From: Adiantum capillus-veneris
Taxonomy: Eukaryota > Streptophyta > Polypodiopsida > Polypodiales > Pteridaceae
DNA length: 64,000 nt
Direction: 5' to 3'
NCBI GenBank assembly: GCA_014529385.2
Contig: CM043942.1
Coordinates: 3,546,001 to 3,610,000, forward strand
Shown here piece by piece: positions 29,160-41,111 of the stretch. Made by a program: the position numbers and the translations under genes. Numbering within the stretch: the stretch's first letter is position 1; every line of letters starts with the position of its first letter. The notes under the pieces are model-generated. The model saw only the letters and a program-made list of their open reading frames with translations. It searched no databases and was not told the origin of the DNA.

Positions 29160-29470
29160 AGAGCTCTAATAAATACAGGTGCAAGAATGAATGTCATGAA
29201 TTACATTGCCTACTTTAGAATGACAAAACAAGTAATGGAGCCAAAATATATGACTTTGCAGGCTACTAACATATATTTGAGAAAAATCATTGGCAAAGTT
29301 CATATGGACATCATTGTCGATGGAATGGCTTGTCCACATTTTTTTATGTGCTACAAATATAGAGATGGTAGAAAAAATAATATTCCTAGGAACACCGTGG
29401 ATTAGGACCTACAAAAAAATTCTATATTGGGATACCAACACTTTCACAGTGAAGACTCGTGAAGGATCCT
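29160..29470 (+). pseudogene. Retroelement aspartic protease remnant
   Basis: The plus strand reads RALINTGARMNVMNYIA, then YLRKIIGKVHMDIIVDG, and after a one-base frame change KIIFLGTPWIRTYKKILYWD. The order active-site triplet, IxLGTPW flap-end motif is that of retropepsin-like domains of LTR retroelements. The catalytic Asp of DTG is Asn (NTG). No gag or RT is visible beside it, so the parent element is unknown. The stretch up to 29883 remains weakly open but has no clear motif. Confidence 0.5.
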
Positions 29471-30167
29471 AAATTGTACCATTTGATCTTAGTGATTAAG
29501 AACCTACTATTTCCAGACAAACTTTGGCAAAGTAAAAAATGTGTTGCAAACTACCCTTAATGGCATGCAAGGAACCAAAAAAAATTTGGATATCAAAGAA
29601 GGTGCTTGAAGTAAATCTGAAGTATGTTTGGATACCCAAGCACACACCACAAAGCAACCTCATCAAGAGAAGAAGAAATATCCACAAAAAACCAAGATGG
29701 TGTGTACACAAAAGGAGAAGAACTATCTATTGTGACAACGTTAGCAGATTACACCTCAAACATTGGCTTCAAAAGAAAACAAGGCTAAACTATCTTCAAA
29801 TCCATGTCGTCAATATGGAATTAAGAACTCCAAATGCAGCAATTTGGGAACCATGGCTCTCTATCAAGGAGAGAACATTGTAATTGCAAAATTTACTCTT
29901 TGAAACAAAGTATGTGTAAATATGTACATAATATTGATTTTTTGATTAATTTTTGCAAAATTTTTATCAAAACATATAAAAGTGGATAGGGAAATAATAG
30001 AGTCAGGGCACAGCAAATAGGTTGGAGAAAAGGTTGTATAGGAAAATCCAAACAAAATTCTAACATATTTGAACCATAAGCCCAAGGCATAGTGTAGGAC
30101 ACGTCCATGACACCAAAAATCCGTTTTGATTAAGTGCAATCATTGCCAAGTTAAAAATTACCCTAGT

Positions 30168-30275
30168 GAGTGACGACTCAGAGTTGGGTTTTGACCTCTC
30201 CAGTGGGCTAAAATGGACTATGAGTGACGACTCAGAGTTGGATTTTGACCTCTCCAGTGGGTTAAAATGGACTAT
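30168..30275 (+). repeat. 54-bp tandem duplication
   Basis: Two adjacent copies (30168-30221 and 30222-30275) starting GAGTGACGACTCAGAGTTGG differ at only two positions, so the duplication is recent relative to surrounding decay. Confidence 0.92.
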
Positions 30276-30424
30276 GGGAACAAAAATCTATGTTTGGTTT
30301 ACCATTTTAGGATGAATGGATGAAGTTTTGGGTGAATTTAAGAGTGTTTTCAAATATCATAATCCTTATCTCTATGCAGAGGGGTAGATTTCTTCTTCAC
30401 AAACTTGTTTCACATGCTCTTTGG

Positions 30425-30505
30425 TGAGCGCACGGATGGGGGTGTGTGCACAGTGCGAGAAAGGGAAGAGAGAGCATACACGTTGTGTGGGTGGAGCAGG
30501 CCTCA
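30425..30505 (+). repeat. Left arm of a distant inverted repeat, LTR-end-like
   Basis: This segment (with GAGAGCATACACGTTGTGTG and GGTGGAGCAGGCCTC) is an inverted copy of 33351-33432. Similarity stops right after GCCTC in both, and here TTGGTACTAGATCC follows five bases later, faintly like a primer-binding site. It could be the end of an LTR whose relative lies inverted 2.9 kb away. Confidence 0.5.
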
Positions 30506-31438
30506 TCAATTGGTACTAGATCCATGGTGGTGATTTACAGCGATGCACTCTTCCCCCCCTTTCTCTCATGCTCGTTCCCCCTCTCCGACGAGCTCTTGAT
30601 GGCAGCTATGGGAGCTTGAGGATTGAGATCGGTGTAGATCCAACAAGGAGGAAGCAAATCTGATTGGTGAATGGGAGCTTCAAAAGCCCTTGGAGAAGAT
30701 CTTGTGAGAGAGCAATGAGCAGTCAATAATTAGCTACAGCATGAAGCAAGGGGTAAAGAGGGAGACAACAGTGAGAATTGGGTAGATCATCACAACAAGG
30801 AAATCAAACGCAATGTGTGCAGGCCTCCCAGCTTGAGAATGGATCTTGGGAGGTTCTAGGATTTGCAAGTGAATCAAATTGGGAATTTTAGCAGAATTGG
30901 ATCTGCAATTAAAAAAAGGCAGTGTGTAAGGATTGAAGGCAGCACTAGACATGGCTTTGCTATAGAAAAAGAGAGTGAAGAGACGACATTGAAAGCAAGA
31001 AGAGAGAGGGATTGTGTGTGCACATCCACACACATGTGTGCTCTCTTTGACATCGGACATGAGGGCAATGAGAGAGAGAAGTCTAGGCTCTCCTCTGATG
31101 GATGCGGCATAGCATCGGCTCGGAGTAGTAGAGAGTGAGAGAGAGATTGGGTATCTCTTTGGTTCTCAATTATGGACATTGATGTTACGCTCCCCTGTGC
31201 GCTCCTTGCCGCACTGTCGAAGCAAGGGACTTGCCAATACACCGTGTGCAAGCCACAAACGGCTCCAATCACACAACAAGCCTAAACTAGCAAGCTCAAG
31301 AGAACACAGGGTGTGTCACTCACCGCTCTACGCTCGCCTTCGTGGTGGATTCCTCGCCGCGATGAAGAAGAAGCTGCAGTCGTGCCGCGCTCAACCGCTT
31401 CACCGCCGTCGTGCCTTCGTAATGCTCGATCGCACACA

Positions 31439-31443
<5 letters not shown>

Positions 31444-31491
<48 letters not shown>
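31444..31491 (+). repeat. (CT)n(CA)n compound microsatellite
   Basis: A CT run of about 28 bases followed directly by a CA run of about 20 bases. Confidence 0.95.
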
Positions 31492-31492
<1 letters not shown>

Positions 31493-33350
31493 AGGAGGTG
31501 AAGAAGAAGAAGATGGAGATGGAGATGGAGCAAGAGCACTCTTCTATTGCACAAATGAGAGAATGAGTAAAAATTAGGTTTAGTTGGCTTTTATAGGAGC
31601 TCACCCCATTCACACTTGGGCGCCCATGCTTAGCCAACTAACCCTAGCATGTTCGTGTTAGAGTGCGCCTCTCATCGGCGATCACTCTTACCCTTTTCCT
31701 ATTGGTCCGACAAGCCCGGCACCTGACTCTAAATAATACATAATATGGTTACAGTGTCCGTCGTAGGCGATAGGGTGTCCGTGAGCCAGGAGGGTTAACA
31801 TCCCCGCATTGACAAGCGGGCTCTCTGACTTGGAATCATTTTGGCTTTGGTCCATTGGTCTGGTGTCAATTTCCCTTGCTAACCATTGGCTTTGAGCATT
31901 GACGACTATGGATTTGACATCCTCGGCATATAGGTAGAGAGAGAGAGTGTGGCATCAGCTCTTGGCTTTATATTGGCATCAGGCGAGCACTCTCTCTACA
32001 ACATCAACTACCAATTTTTTGGCACTCTTCTTGGCATTCAAGGCTTTGACATTGGAGATTCGGCGAGCTTCAGTACAGTGGTGGAATACGCCATCAACAA
32101 GCACTTTTGTTCAGCTGCAAAATACGACATCGACATGTTCTTTGCAGCTTTGACATAGCCAGAGTGAGAGAGTGCAATTTGTCTCTCCTCCAATGTAGCC
32201 TTGACATCGGTTACCCTCCTGCGGCATAGCCTCGTCGTTGTCTCTCCCTCCCATGCTCATCCGGAGCGGTTTTGCTCCAACAGTATCTCCCGAGCATCCC
32301 GGCCTTGACATATTAGGAGACAGATCAAGAGAGAGTGGCATCAACTCTCCTCTAGCCCGCATCAAGAGCGGCTTGGCTCTCGATGTTGTCTCCTCGATGA
32401 TTTTGGCTTCGACAGTTTTCCTTTCCCTCTTTTGGTGACACACATACGGCTCTGACGAAACATTTCAAAGTGGATTTCTCACAAGGGAGTTTGCCTCCTT
32501 GACGATGTTTACAACCACATGTGGCTGGTTGTTCTATGTGTCTGATTTTCAATCGATGAATTTTTTAATCGACGAGGTATGTGTCAGATTCCATTGCAAA
32601 TTATGTGGCACATGTATTGTGCTCATGTATTACTATGTGAGTCGCTCCAGAAGTAGTTCAAGCATGGTTTTATGCGGTTTGGCTATGTATGCATATGCGG
32701 ATACAACATGAGATAGTTACAACTCATAGGCCAAAAAAATTGACAGGTTTATAAGGGTTCTGGATAGGTACCCTTGTTCATAAAACCACTCGTTCAAGAG
32801 TGAGCTAGATTGCCCGGTCTTTTGGTAGTTTATGTATACCATATGTGGTTTTGCTACTGAGACACTGAGTGTTTGTTCATGTTTATGATGTGATTTTGGT
32901 GAGATTTTTGAGATTCTCCTCAAATTTCAAGGGAAAATTTATCCGTTTCTCCCCAAATTCTCACCATGCTTTGTGCATATTTGCAGTTTACTCTCTGATA
33001 GTTTATTGGTCGAGCGTGACTCCCACTTTGTTAATTATCAAGTTTTATACTCTCACTTTGACAAGTTTTGTCAATTTTGGAGACAAATTGGTGTCCATGT
33101 ATCCACTCGCGCAGAAGTGAGAGTTGCATATGCTCGTGTGGCTACAAATTACATTCAGTCACATGCTTTACATATTCTACAGGTTTTTGAAATTTGGACC
33201 GTTGTCAGATTTTTGTAGCAAGTTTTCTTGTGAGATGCATTTGAGCACTGTGTTTTCTTACTAGTTGGATATATGGTCATGTGCTTTACACTGTGATATC
33301 AGTTGTTTTGATGAGTCTGTGGATGCATGTGTGCATGGTGTGAAAAAGGG

Positions 33351-33432
33351 AAGAGGCATGCTCCACCCACATAGCGTGTATGCTCTCCTATTCTCTTTCT
33401 TGTACCGTGCGCACACGCATCCATGCACTCAT
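33351..33432 (-). repeat. Right arm of the inverted repeat paired with 30425-30505
   Basis: The reverse complement contains GAGAGCATACACGCTATGTG and GGTGGAGCATGCCTC, matching the left arm with a few differences. No further homology extends outward. Confidence 0.6.
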
Positions 33433-34598
33433 TACTCTTCCCATCATGCTTACAAAATTTCACCATGTTTGGATCGCCAAAACCACTTGTACCAAGAGTA
33501 TTTACACATTTCATAGCTTCACGGCCAAAAAATTGGCATAATTCAACATTTAATGATCTAAATTACCCCATAATCTCATAGAAGCATTGAATCACCATGG
33601 GAAACCAGTTTCCATTACCAAAAATATGATATCTTAAAGAAATTTATCACGATTCTTAAAAAATTCTTCATAGCCGAGGAAGCCGGCATCATCAAAGGGT
33701 CCACCACCATCAAATACACATGCTCATCAAGTTTGGTAAATTTTGGATACCAAAATCACTTCTTACCACCAAAATTGAAAATTTCAAGGTTTATAGACCT
33801 GTTTTAAGGGCTTTACACCTACTTTTAGAGTCACAAATTTCTTAAACACGGGGCATTAGGGACTCATTATCAAAGATACATATCATCAAGAAGAAAAAGC
33901 AGTGGTGTGTACAGTCTCAAGCAACTGCATCAAGGTAGCAGGTGAGAAGACCTCCTTATAGCTAGGCTTGTTAGAAATGACATGGCAAAGGAGGGGAGAA
34001 TGTTAGTAGCCAGGCTAACAAAAGGCACCAAATGTCTATTTATGCAAAAAAATTATAATCTTCTCATCATATATAAGTCAAATTTTATTTTATTTTTTGT
34101 TTCCATAATTGTACTTATTAATTTTACAGATGGATTTGAGGGTTGTCATTGATTACATCGAGGCAGATGGATTTTGCCTTGTAATTCATTTACCCATGGT
34201 ACTTAGTTTGCTAGTTTTGAAAGTCATTTTGACTAGAGGACCTGATTTTGACCTTTGGCATAAGTATAAAGGTCAATTTTTATGAAACTTATGTAAGCTT
34301 TAAAGGATAATGGATGAGCACTGGCAGTGTACTTGTCTATACCCTTGTTTTATATGTTTGTATCTCTCTCATGCAATGTCTGCTTTCAATTTTGAGAAGT
34401 GCATTGTGCTTCCAAGTGAAAGCTCTAACAACAACGTAAGTCTCTCACAATGTGACCCTCCTCTTGGTATTTCTAGTAATATCTTGTGTTTTGTGATGGT
34501 TTGAATCCTAAAAGTAGTAGAGGATAGAGCTTCCCATTACGGAGCTATAGAGTGCACTATCTATAGAAATTGACATTCTAAAATTAGGCTAACTATTA

Positions 34599-34799
34599 TG
34601 TGGGAGTGTGGGCGGAGAGTGTGCAAGAGAGGGAAGGAGAAGGGGAAGGGGATGAAGCACAGTACACAGCAGGGAGTTTGGGTTAGTGGAGAGGAAAGTG
34701 AGAGAGTGGTCAACCCTCTCCCTTTCTCTCCCTATATTCATTTAGGTGAAAGTATAAACAGGGGCGGATTCCCACGGCCCCCTGGCCTAAACCCCAACA
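34599..34799 (-). repeat. 3' LTR of copia-B (201 bp)
   Basis: Plus-strand sequence starts TGTGGGAGTGTGGGCGG and ends ACCCCAACA, identical in length to the copy at 41112-41312. AAGTGGGAGGTT on the element strand (34800-34811) is the adjacent polypurine tract. Confidence 0.93.
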
Positions 34800-34882
34800 A
34801 CCTCCCACTTGAAGGTCATGGTGGCCAATAGTGGCATTAGTATAGTTATTCTATACAAAGTTGATGAAGCATTGCCGAGGCT

Positions 34883-35410
34883 TCATCCTACACCCATAAG
34901 TTCTATACAATGTGTAAATCGCTCCGAGGCTAGGCTCTTTGTGAGAGCATCTGCGGGGTTGTCGTCAGTGTGAACCTTGACAAGCTCGATACGCTTGCCA
35001 ATCAATGCATCTCGTATGACATGGTATCTGACCTCTATGTGTTTTGACTTTGAGTGAAACACCGGATTCTTTGCCAAAGCAATGGCACTCTAACTATCAC
35101 AATGTAGTACTGGAACCTCGTGAATGCCCAAATCTCCCACTAGACGAGCCAACCATATGGCTTCCTTGCTAGCGTCAGATGCAACAACATATTATGCCTC
35201 AGAGGTAGATGAATACGTGCAATCTTGGAGACACGATCTCCAAGAGATAGCTGCTCCAGCAAACATGAACACATAGCCAGATGTGGATCTTCTACGATCC
35301 ACGCAACCCGCATAATCCGCATCCGTGTAACCTACAATAGATGCATCACTGTTTTCGAAGCGTAAACACTTGCTGACTGTACCTTTCAAATATCTGAGGA
35401 TTTTCTTCAC
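34883..35410 (-). pseudogene. Copia-B RNase H
   Basis: In one frame with the reverse transcriptase, separated by stops: YLKGTVSKCLRFENSDAS, GYTDADYAGCVDRRRSTSGY, FMFAGAAISWRSC, a TAG or TAA, then LHCDS-stop-SAIALAKNPVFHSKSKHIEV and TDDNPADALTKSL. The catalytic Asp of TDADYAG is retained. The terminal ELMGVG precedes the polypurine tract. Three internal stops (after KKN, SEA and CDS) make it non-functional. Confidence 0.88.
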
Positions 35411-35416
35411 TGCTTC

Positions 35417-36560
35417 CTAATTCTTCTTGCCAGGGTTTGCCATGTACCTACTAACCACTCCCACTGCATGTGCAATGTCTGGTCTTGTGGCTACCATAGC
35501 GTACATCAAACTACCAACTGCTGAAGAATATGGTACTTTCGCCATTTCCTCTTTCTCAGCCACTATCTTGGGAGAGTCTTCCTTGCTAATTTTGGAGTAT
35601 GCTTGCATTGGGGTACTCATTGACTTCCCCCCCTGCATACTAAAACGTTGCAAGACTTTGTGAATGTACTTTTCTTGAGATAATTCAAGAATTTCACGTT
35701 GCCTGTCTCTCTTGATGTGCATACCAAGAAAGTGATTGGCATCTCCCAAATCCTTCATGGAAAACTGAGTGTTTAGCATCTTTTTCAACTGATTGATCTC
35801 ATCAATTGATTTGCCTGCAATAAGCATATCATCTACATACAAGATCAAGATGATTAAAGAACCATCTTTTAATCTTTTTGTGTATAAGCAGTGATCCTCT
35901 TGACTTCTTATGTAGCCCTGAGACTGCATGAATTTGTCGAAGTTTTGATACCATTGCCTTGAACCTTGCTTGAGGCCATAGAGTGCCTTTTTAAGTCTAC
36001 AAACCAATTCTTTCCTCGTTGGTTTTTGGGTTTCACATACGAAACCCTCTGGTTGTTTCATGTAGACATCTTCATCTAGATCCCAGTGAAGAAATGCTAT
36101 GTTCACATCCATTTGGACAAGTTCCATGTCCTGGATAGCAACCAAGCCAAGCACGGTGCGAAGTGTAGTCATCTTGACTACTGTAGAGAAAATTTCATCA
36201 AAATCCACACCTTTTTGCTGCTTGAAACCCTTGGCAACTAGACGAGCCTTGTATCTAGGCTCGGGATCTTCCGCTGTATACTTCTTCTTGTATACCCACT
36301 TGCAAGGTAAAGCATTTTTGCCTTTTGGTAATTCAACAAAATCCCATGTCTCATTAGCCACAATCGAATTGTATTCTGATTGCATAGCCTTCTCCCACTT
36401 AACGCTATCATCCATTTGTATATCTTAGCAGGTTGGCTCTCCACTGTCAGTGACCAAAATGTGGTGTATACCCGGCTCAAACCGCTCGGGCGCACGTGAT
36501 ACTCTCTTAGAGCATCTTAGTGCCCGACTACTGGACTCTACTCTCTCCGGAGCAATAGTA
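35417..36560 (-). pseudogene. Copia-B reverse transcriptase
   Basis: The 332-codon open stretch begins at MDDSVKWEKAMQSEYNSI and continues LPCKWVYKKKYTAEDPEPRY, ARLVAKGFKQQKGVDFDEIF, MDVNIAFLHWDLDEDVYMKQ and ILYVDDMLIAGK. The YVDD catalytic motif is intact. FLHWDLDE shows Trp where copia proteins have Gly. A TAA just upstream of DIQMDDS (36424) cuts the frame, which also covers GIHHILVTDSGEP. The stretch ends at KKN before a TAG. This is the most complete copia RT in the window. Confidence 0.92.
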
Positions 36561-36599
36561 GTATCTTGTACTTGAGGAGTAGGTGCAACACTACTGAAC

Positions 36600-37725
36600 T
36601 GAGTTGGTTATGAGGCTACATTCTCAAAACGAACACCTCTGTACTCAACATCTTTGATGGGCTTCTTGTGCATTTTTGATTCATTGAAAATCACATGTGA
36701 GCTACGCATGACTTTGTTTGATTTTGGGTGCCAGAGACGATATTCCATCTCTCCGTTTGCACCATAGCCAATAAAAATGCATTTGTGTGATCTGGGATCT
36801 AACTTTCGATGAAGTGCTTTGGGCACATGTGCATATGCCTCACATCCAAATACACGTAAATGCTCATAGCTTTGCCAGTCCATAATTCCTCTAGAATTTT
36901 GAAATTCAAAGGAGAACTAGGTGACCTGTTGATGATGTGCACTGCTGTTAGAACAGCTTCCCCCCAAAACTGTGGAGTAAGCTTCGCCATAGACATCATA
37001 GAGACAACTCGCTCTTGAATCGTACGATTCATTCTTTCAGCTATCCCATTTTGTTCAGGTGTATATGGAGCAATAAACTGCCGCCGAATGCCTCTTCTAT
37101 TGCAAATCCTTGAACTCTGTGGAGACGTATTCTCTACCATTGTCTGTGCGAAAAGCTTTGAGCTTTTTTCCTAATTGGTTTCAACCATGGCGAGGTATTT
37201 TTGGAATGTCGAAAAGACTTCTTCCTTACGCTTAAGGAGATACACCCACACCTTTCTGGTAGAATCATCTATGAACGTGAGAAAGTAGTTCGCCCCCCCT
37301 AGAGTTTTATGTGGCATTGGACCACACAAATCACTGTGCACCAAGTCTAGAGGTTCGCCTAGTTTCTTATTCAATGGCGAAGATGTCAATCTAGTCTGTT
37401 TGCCATATAGACAATGCTCACACAATGGAAAGTCCGTGTAATCTAACACAGGTAAGTAGCCAAAACGCTGAAGTGTTTTCATTCCCTTTTGGCTAATATG
37501 CCCTAGCCGGCTATGCCACAACTCAAGAGATGGCAGCTCGGCAACATAAATAGAGTGTTCGTCAACACTCGAAACAAACAAAGAGTGCAGGGATCCGTTT
37601 TTATTACCTTTCATCATGATAAGGTTGTTCTTGCGAATCATCCAAGAACGATTACCAAAAACTGTAGTGTAGACAAGATCATCCAATTGCCCTATAGAAA
37701 GCAAGATTTTCGTAAGCTTGGGCAC
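36600..37725 (-). pseudogene. Copia-B integrase
   Basis: LELWHSRLGHISQKGMKTLQ and CEHCLYGKQTRL form the zinc-binding (GAG-pre-integrase) region. VHSDLCGPMPHKTLGGANYF carries the first catalytic Asp. Near 37090-37165 the frame slips: RTDNGREYVSTEF (second Asp) is only readable in another frame. APYTPEQNGIAERMNRTIQE restores the Glu. EHLRVFGCEAYAHVPKALHR and HKCIFIGYGANGEMEYRL complete the C-terminal part (36608-36883), again in a different frame. At least three frameshifts and one stop (37738) are present. Confidence 0.88.
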
Positions 37726-37737
37726 ATGTCTGACATT

Positions 37738-38948
37738 CTACAGCACAAAAGTAGTGCCATTATGCATCTGAAGTTTCACATCACCAATGCAAATAATGTC
37801 AAGCTCATAGGAATCACCAAGCTTGACTATTCCATGCATGGATGCATAAGAGGAAAACCACTCTCTATGCGGTGTGACATGAAAACTTGCACCAGAATCA
37901 AGGATCCAATTCTGTGCATAACCCTCATCCTGTGCAACCAAAACATCTGGAGTGAGATCTGAAGTGAAAATGAGAACATCTGAGGCATCTGCTGTCACCT
38001 CGGCATGAATCTCTGTGGGCATAATGAGCATCACTGGAGGAGGAGCATACTCTACTGCAGTGGTAGGTATGGGAGACTCAACAATATTGAGCTCCTCAAT
38101 CTTTACTATACTTTTGTCTTTGCCAGAATTATCCTTTTGCATGTTTTTCTGATCTCTTAGAAAACTGCGACAATCCTTTTTGTAATGACCCTTCTTGTGG
38201 CAATAGTAACACTCGACATTTTTGGCATTGCGGTCTCTACTTTGGTTCCTGTGTCTGCTAGGACTACGAGGATTTCTCTCTCTACTTTTGCTTTTGTATT
38301 TGTTCCTGTCACGGCCTCTTGCCTTTGTTGAACTACCAGCCATATATGCATCTCCATGACTAGCGCCATCAAGAGATTTACGACGAATCTCTTCAGTTAG
38401 CAACGCATCTGTGATAGCATTGAACTCTAACTTGCCATTCGGAGCCGAATTGCTAATGGCTGTGAAAAAGATATCCCATGAACTGGGTAGAGAGCATAAC
38501 AAGAATATAGACTTGAGTTCACAAACTCCTTAAAGCCCTGAGATTTCAGCTAACTGAATAAGGAGTTGAACTCATTTAAGTGACCGGAAACTGTGCTACA
38601 TTCTTTCATGTTGAGCTTCATAAGCTTTTTCATAAGAAAAACTTTGTTGGATGCACTTTTGCTTTCGCATGCTGAACATAAGCTATCTCAAAGTTCTTCG
38701 GTTGTTTTCTTCCCTATGATAGTGAAGAAGACTGACTCGGCTAGATGTAGACGTATTGTAGCCATGTCTTTTGCATCCAAAATCTCCCATTGAGCTTGTG
38801 TATAATCATCATCCTCTGCGTGCTCTTTCAACGGTTCTGAGAGGCCTTTGTTTGTCAAAACATCTTTTATGAGCTCTTTCCACATGGTGAAGTTGCTGCC
38901 ATCGAACTTCCGAATGAAATACTCCTCCTTTTCTGAAGAAGAATCCAT
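37738..38948 (-). pseudogene. Copia-B gag with zinc knuckle, and protease
   Basis: Gag starts MDSSSEKEEYFIRKFDGSNF at 38948, a typical copia gag N-terminus (FDGSNF..WK). Stops and a frameshift near 38500-38690 interrupt it. The following frame (37738-38502) has LCSLPSSWDIFFTAISN, a basic RDRNKYKSKSRERNPRSPSR region, the CCHC knuckle CYYCHKKGHYKKDC (about 38167-38212), and WILDSGASFHVTPHREWF, the copia protease active site with its DSG intact. The frame reaches a TAG at 37738 and continues directly into the integrase. Confidence 0.9.
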
Positions 38949-41097
38949 TGCTGATAAGAGGGTTTGAGAGGTGCCAAACTATGGCGAGAAGCTGTAGAAA
39001 TTTGGGCAGAGTAACCTTTGTATCAGGAGTAAAATCTCAACCGAAATAGACTCAAAAGTGCCAACAATGAAAGTTACGACTCGCGGGAAGGAAATTCGGC
39101 AGAGTCTCCTCTGTATGAGGAGTCAAAACTCAACTCAAAATGCATATAAATGTGCCAATTGCACTAACTGGGCATCTGCTGCACAAAACCACTGCTATGT
39201 GAGTACCAACTCGGTGTCAAAAGCATAAATAACCGTCCAGATACATATCCTATGGCGAGGGTACCGTAAAGGGGAACTCCAGCTACCTGTATCACCGAAG
39301 GTGTCTCAACATTTGAGCACACCCCAACTCAAAGAAAACCTCACTCTATCGACCCTCCAAAGGCTAATGCAGACACAAATGGACTAGCCACAGTCTCAGA
39401 AAGGGCTCTTCTAGTCCGAGTCTCAGAAACGGTCGGGAAAAACTGCCAAAACAGCCAAAAATGGCTCCACACATAGTACAGTGGGAAATGTCCGCAACTC
39501 AACGTACATGAGTAAAACCGCGCTCAAACATGCGCCAAGAACTGCTGCATGCAGTGAAAGTGATCCCTACGAGGATATCTGCTCTCAAAAGAGCTCAGTA
39601 GCACTATGTGTGCTCACAACAAAATGCATCTGTCAACACATGTGTCCGCAGAGAATCTGCTATCAAAATGACTGCCAAATCGCCTATGAAAGCGCTTTGT
39701 CTGGTAACGTGGAGAATCTGTGAGTGAATGGGCTGAAAAAAAACCCCTATAACCTGTAACCTGCTTATCGGTGTCGGTATGTGTCGATTTCTGCCGCCGG
39801 GCAGAAATATGCTAGTCGAATAGCCGCCAAAGGTGTCATATCCGTAAACTGTGTCGTATAGGGCGATCGGCGTGCTCGGTCCCGATGCCAGATGTCACTC
39901 CTCTATGACAGAGGTACCTCACCCGCGCATGTCGCAAGCACGATCGTCGATCGCGGGAACGCGCTCGCCTGGGGAAACGCCACGTGTCTGTGTCGGATGT
40001 CGAAGATCCGTCATAATGAGCAGTGTCGAGCCGATGCGCATGAGCGGTGTCGATGTCGATGTTGCCTTCCACCGCCGGGCGGAAGTGGCTAGCCGGGTAG
40101 CCGTGAACGCCTACACTCGAAGCAGAGAAGGATGCCGAGATCGGACCGATGCCAAATAATGCAAGGCTCACTCGCCCGCACCTGTAGCCGAGCACAATGT
40201 GTCTGTCTCGCTCAAGCTCTCTCTCACGCTTGTTTTTGGGGCATGTGTGTGAGCCGGTCAAGGAGTCGGGGGTCAAAGGATTAAAGGGGGGTTTGTTGAT
40301 GGCTCTGTGGGAGTGAGCCCTTGCACCCAAACTCTTTCAAAACAAAAAATCTAGAAAACTGACGAGCCAGCCTGCCTGTAGTGTCGGTATTCTGACGAGC
40401 TGGGGGAGCATGTGTGTGTGTGTGTGTCCACACCGCCACAGAACCAAGTTCAACCAACTGCTCTCGCAGCCCTACTCCAATTGCCAGCACTGCCTTTCTT
40501 GGCCTCGCTTTGTAGCCGGCTACTGCTCAATGGATCCCCCACGGAGTGTATGTGTGCAAGCTCTGCCGGTCTCAAGGGATCTCCCCCAATCACTAGGGCC
40601 GTTGTTGCTCCTACCACCTTGCAACAATTTTCCAGCACACGTATGTGTATTGCCCCCCCCCACCGCTCTGCTCACAGGACAAGCTCCTGGCTTCAATTGC
40701 TTGCCTCAATGTCGACTTGCTCATGGCTCTCCGCCCGATTTGATTACAGCCAAGGTTTCATTGGCTCCATTATCCTGCAATGGAATGCCTTTGAGCTCTA
40801 CCTTACTTGGCCCTGTTGCCTAGTTGAGCTGCTTAAATGTTCCCTCTGTATCGACCTCCTGTTTTTCCTTTTCTTGATTTGCTTGCATCAAGATTTACCA
40901 AAAGCTTGCTCCCACCCCTTGCTCGACTCAGTACCTACTCAAGTTTCCAAGTTCCAAGATTTTTCAAGCTCTCAATTTGTGCAAAGCTCTCTGCCCGATT
41001 TTTTGCTTACTGAGCTTCTAAGCTCTCTTGATTTCCTCCCCGACTTGGGTTTGTTGCACACGTGAAGCGTAGCAAGGGATGCCAATGAGCTCCCTGA
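38949..41097 (-). other. Long leader of copia-B between primer-binding site and gag
   Basis: About 2.1 kb without a recognisable gene, much longer than the usual copia leader of a few hundred bases. It includes a GC- and CpG-rich block (about 39770-40200) and a short TG microsatellite (40410-40428). Open frames on both strands across the GC-rich block are a base-composition effect. The part at 40430-41060 is pyrimidine-rich on the plus strand. It may contain an inserted sequence. Confidence 0.55.
39770..40200. repeat. GC-rich, CpG-rich block with a degenerate internal repeat
   Basis: GCCGCCGGGCAGAAATATGC with GTCGAATAGCCG (39795-39825) recurs as ACCGCCGGGCGGAAGTGGCT with GCCGGGTAGCCG (40069-40106), about 275 bases apart. 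GGCATCGG and CCGATGCC tracts are spread through the block. Its CpG density is far above that of the CpG-depleted surroundings. Confidence 0.6.
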
Positions 41098-41109
41098 GCT
41101 CTGATACCA
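41098..41109 (-). other. Primer-binding site of copia-B
   Basis: On the element strand TGGTATCAGAGC, an exact match to the 3' end complement of plant initiator-Met tRNA, two bases after the 5' LTR. Confidence 0.93.
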
Positions 41110-41111
41110 AT

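Larger units (their letters stand above)
29471..34598. other. Mostly anonymous DNA between hAT-1 and copia-B
   Basis: No host gene is supported. The segment contains a 54-bp tandem duplication, a CT/CA microsatellite (31444-31491), a widely spaced inverted repeat (30425-30505 against 33351-33432), and CT- or GA-rich stretches at 30.4-32.4 kb that look like retroelement leader or LTR debris. The open frames (for example 31949-32158) carry no recognisable motif. Confidence 0.45.

Noticed and set aside
31179-31637. Several open frames around the CT/CA microsatellite
   Set aside because: Composition-driven; the same bases are open in four frames and no conserved motif is visible.
36099-36428. 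109-codon plus-strand frame
   Set aside because: Antisense shadow of the copia-B reverse transcriptase.
39836-40330. 164-codon minus-strand frame in the copia-B leader
   Set aside because: Open because of high GC content; Arg/His/Ser-rich with no recognisable domain, and antiparallel frames are open too.
40412-41065. 217-codon plus-strand frame
   Set aside because: Leu/Ser/Pro-rich translation of a pyrimidine-rich leader antisense to copia-B; no motif, and it begins in a TG repeat.
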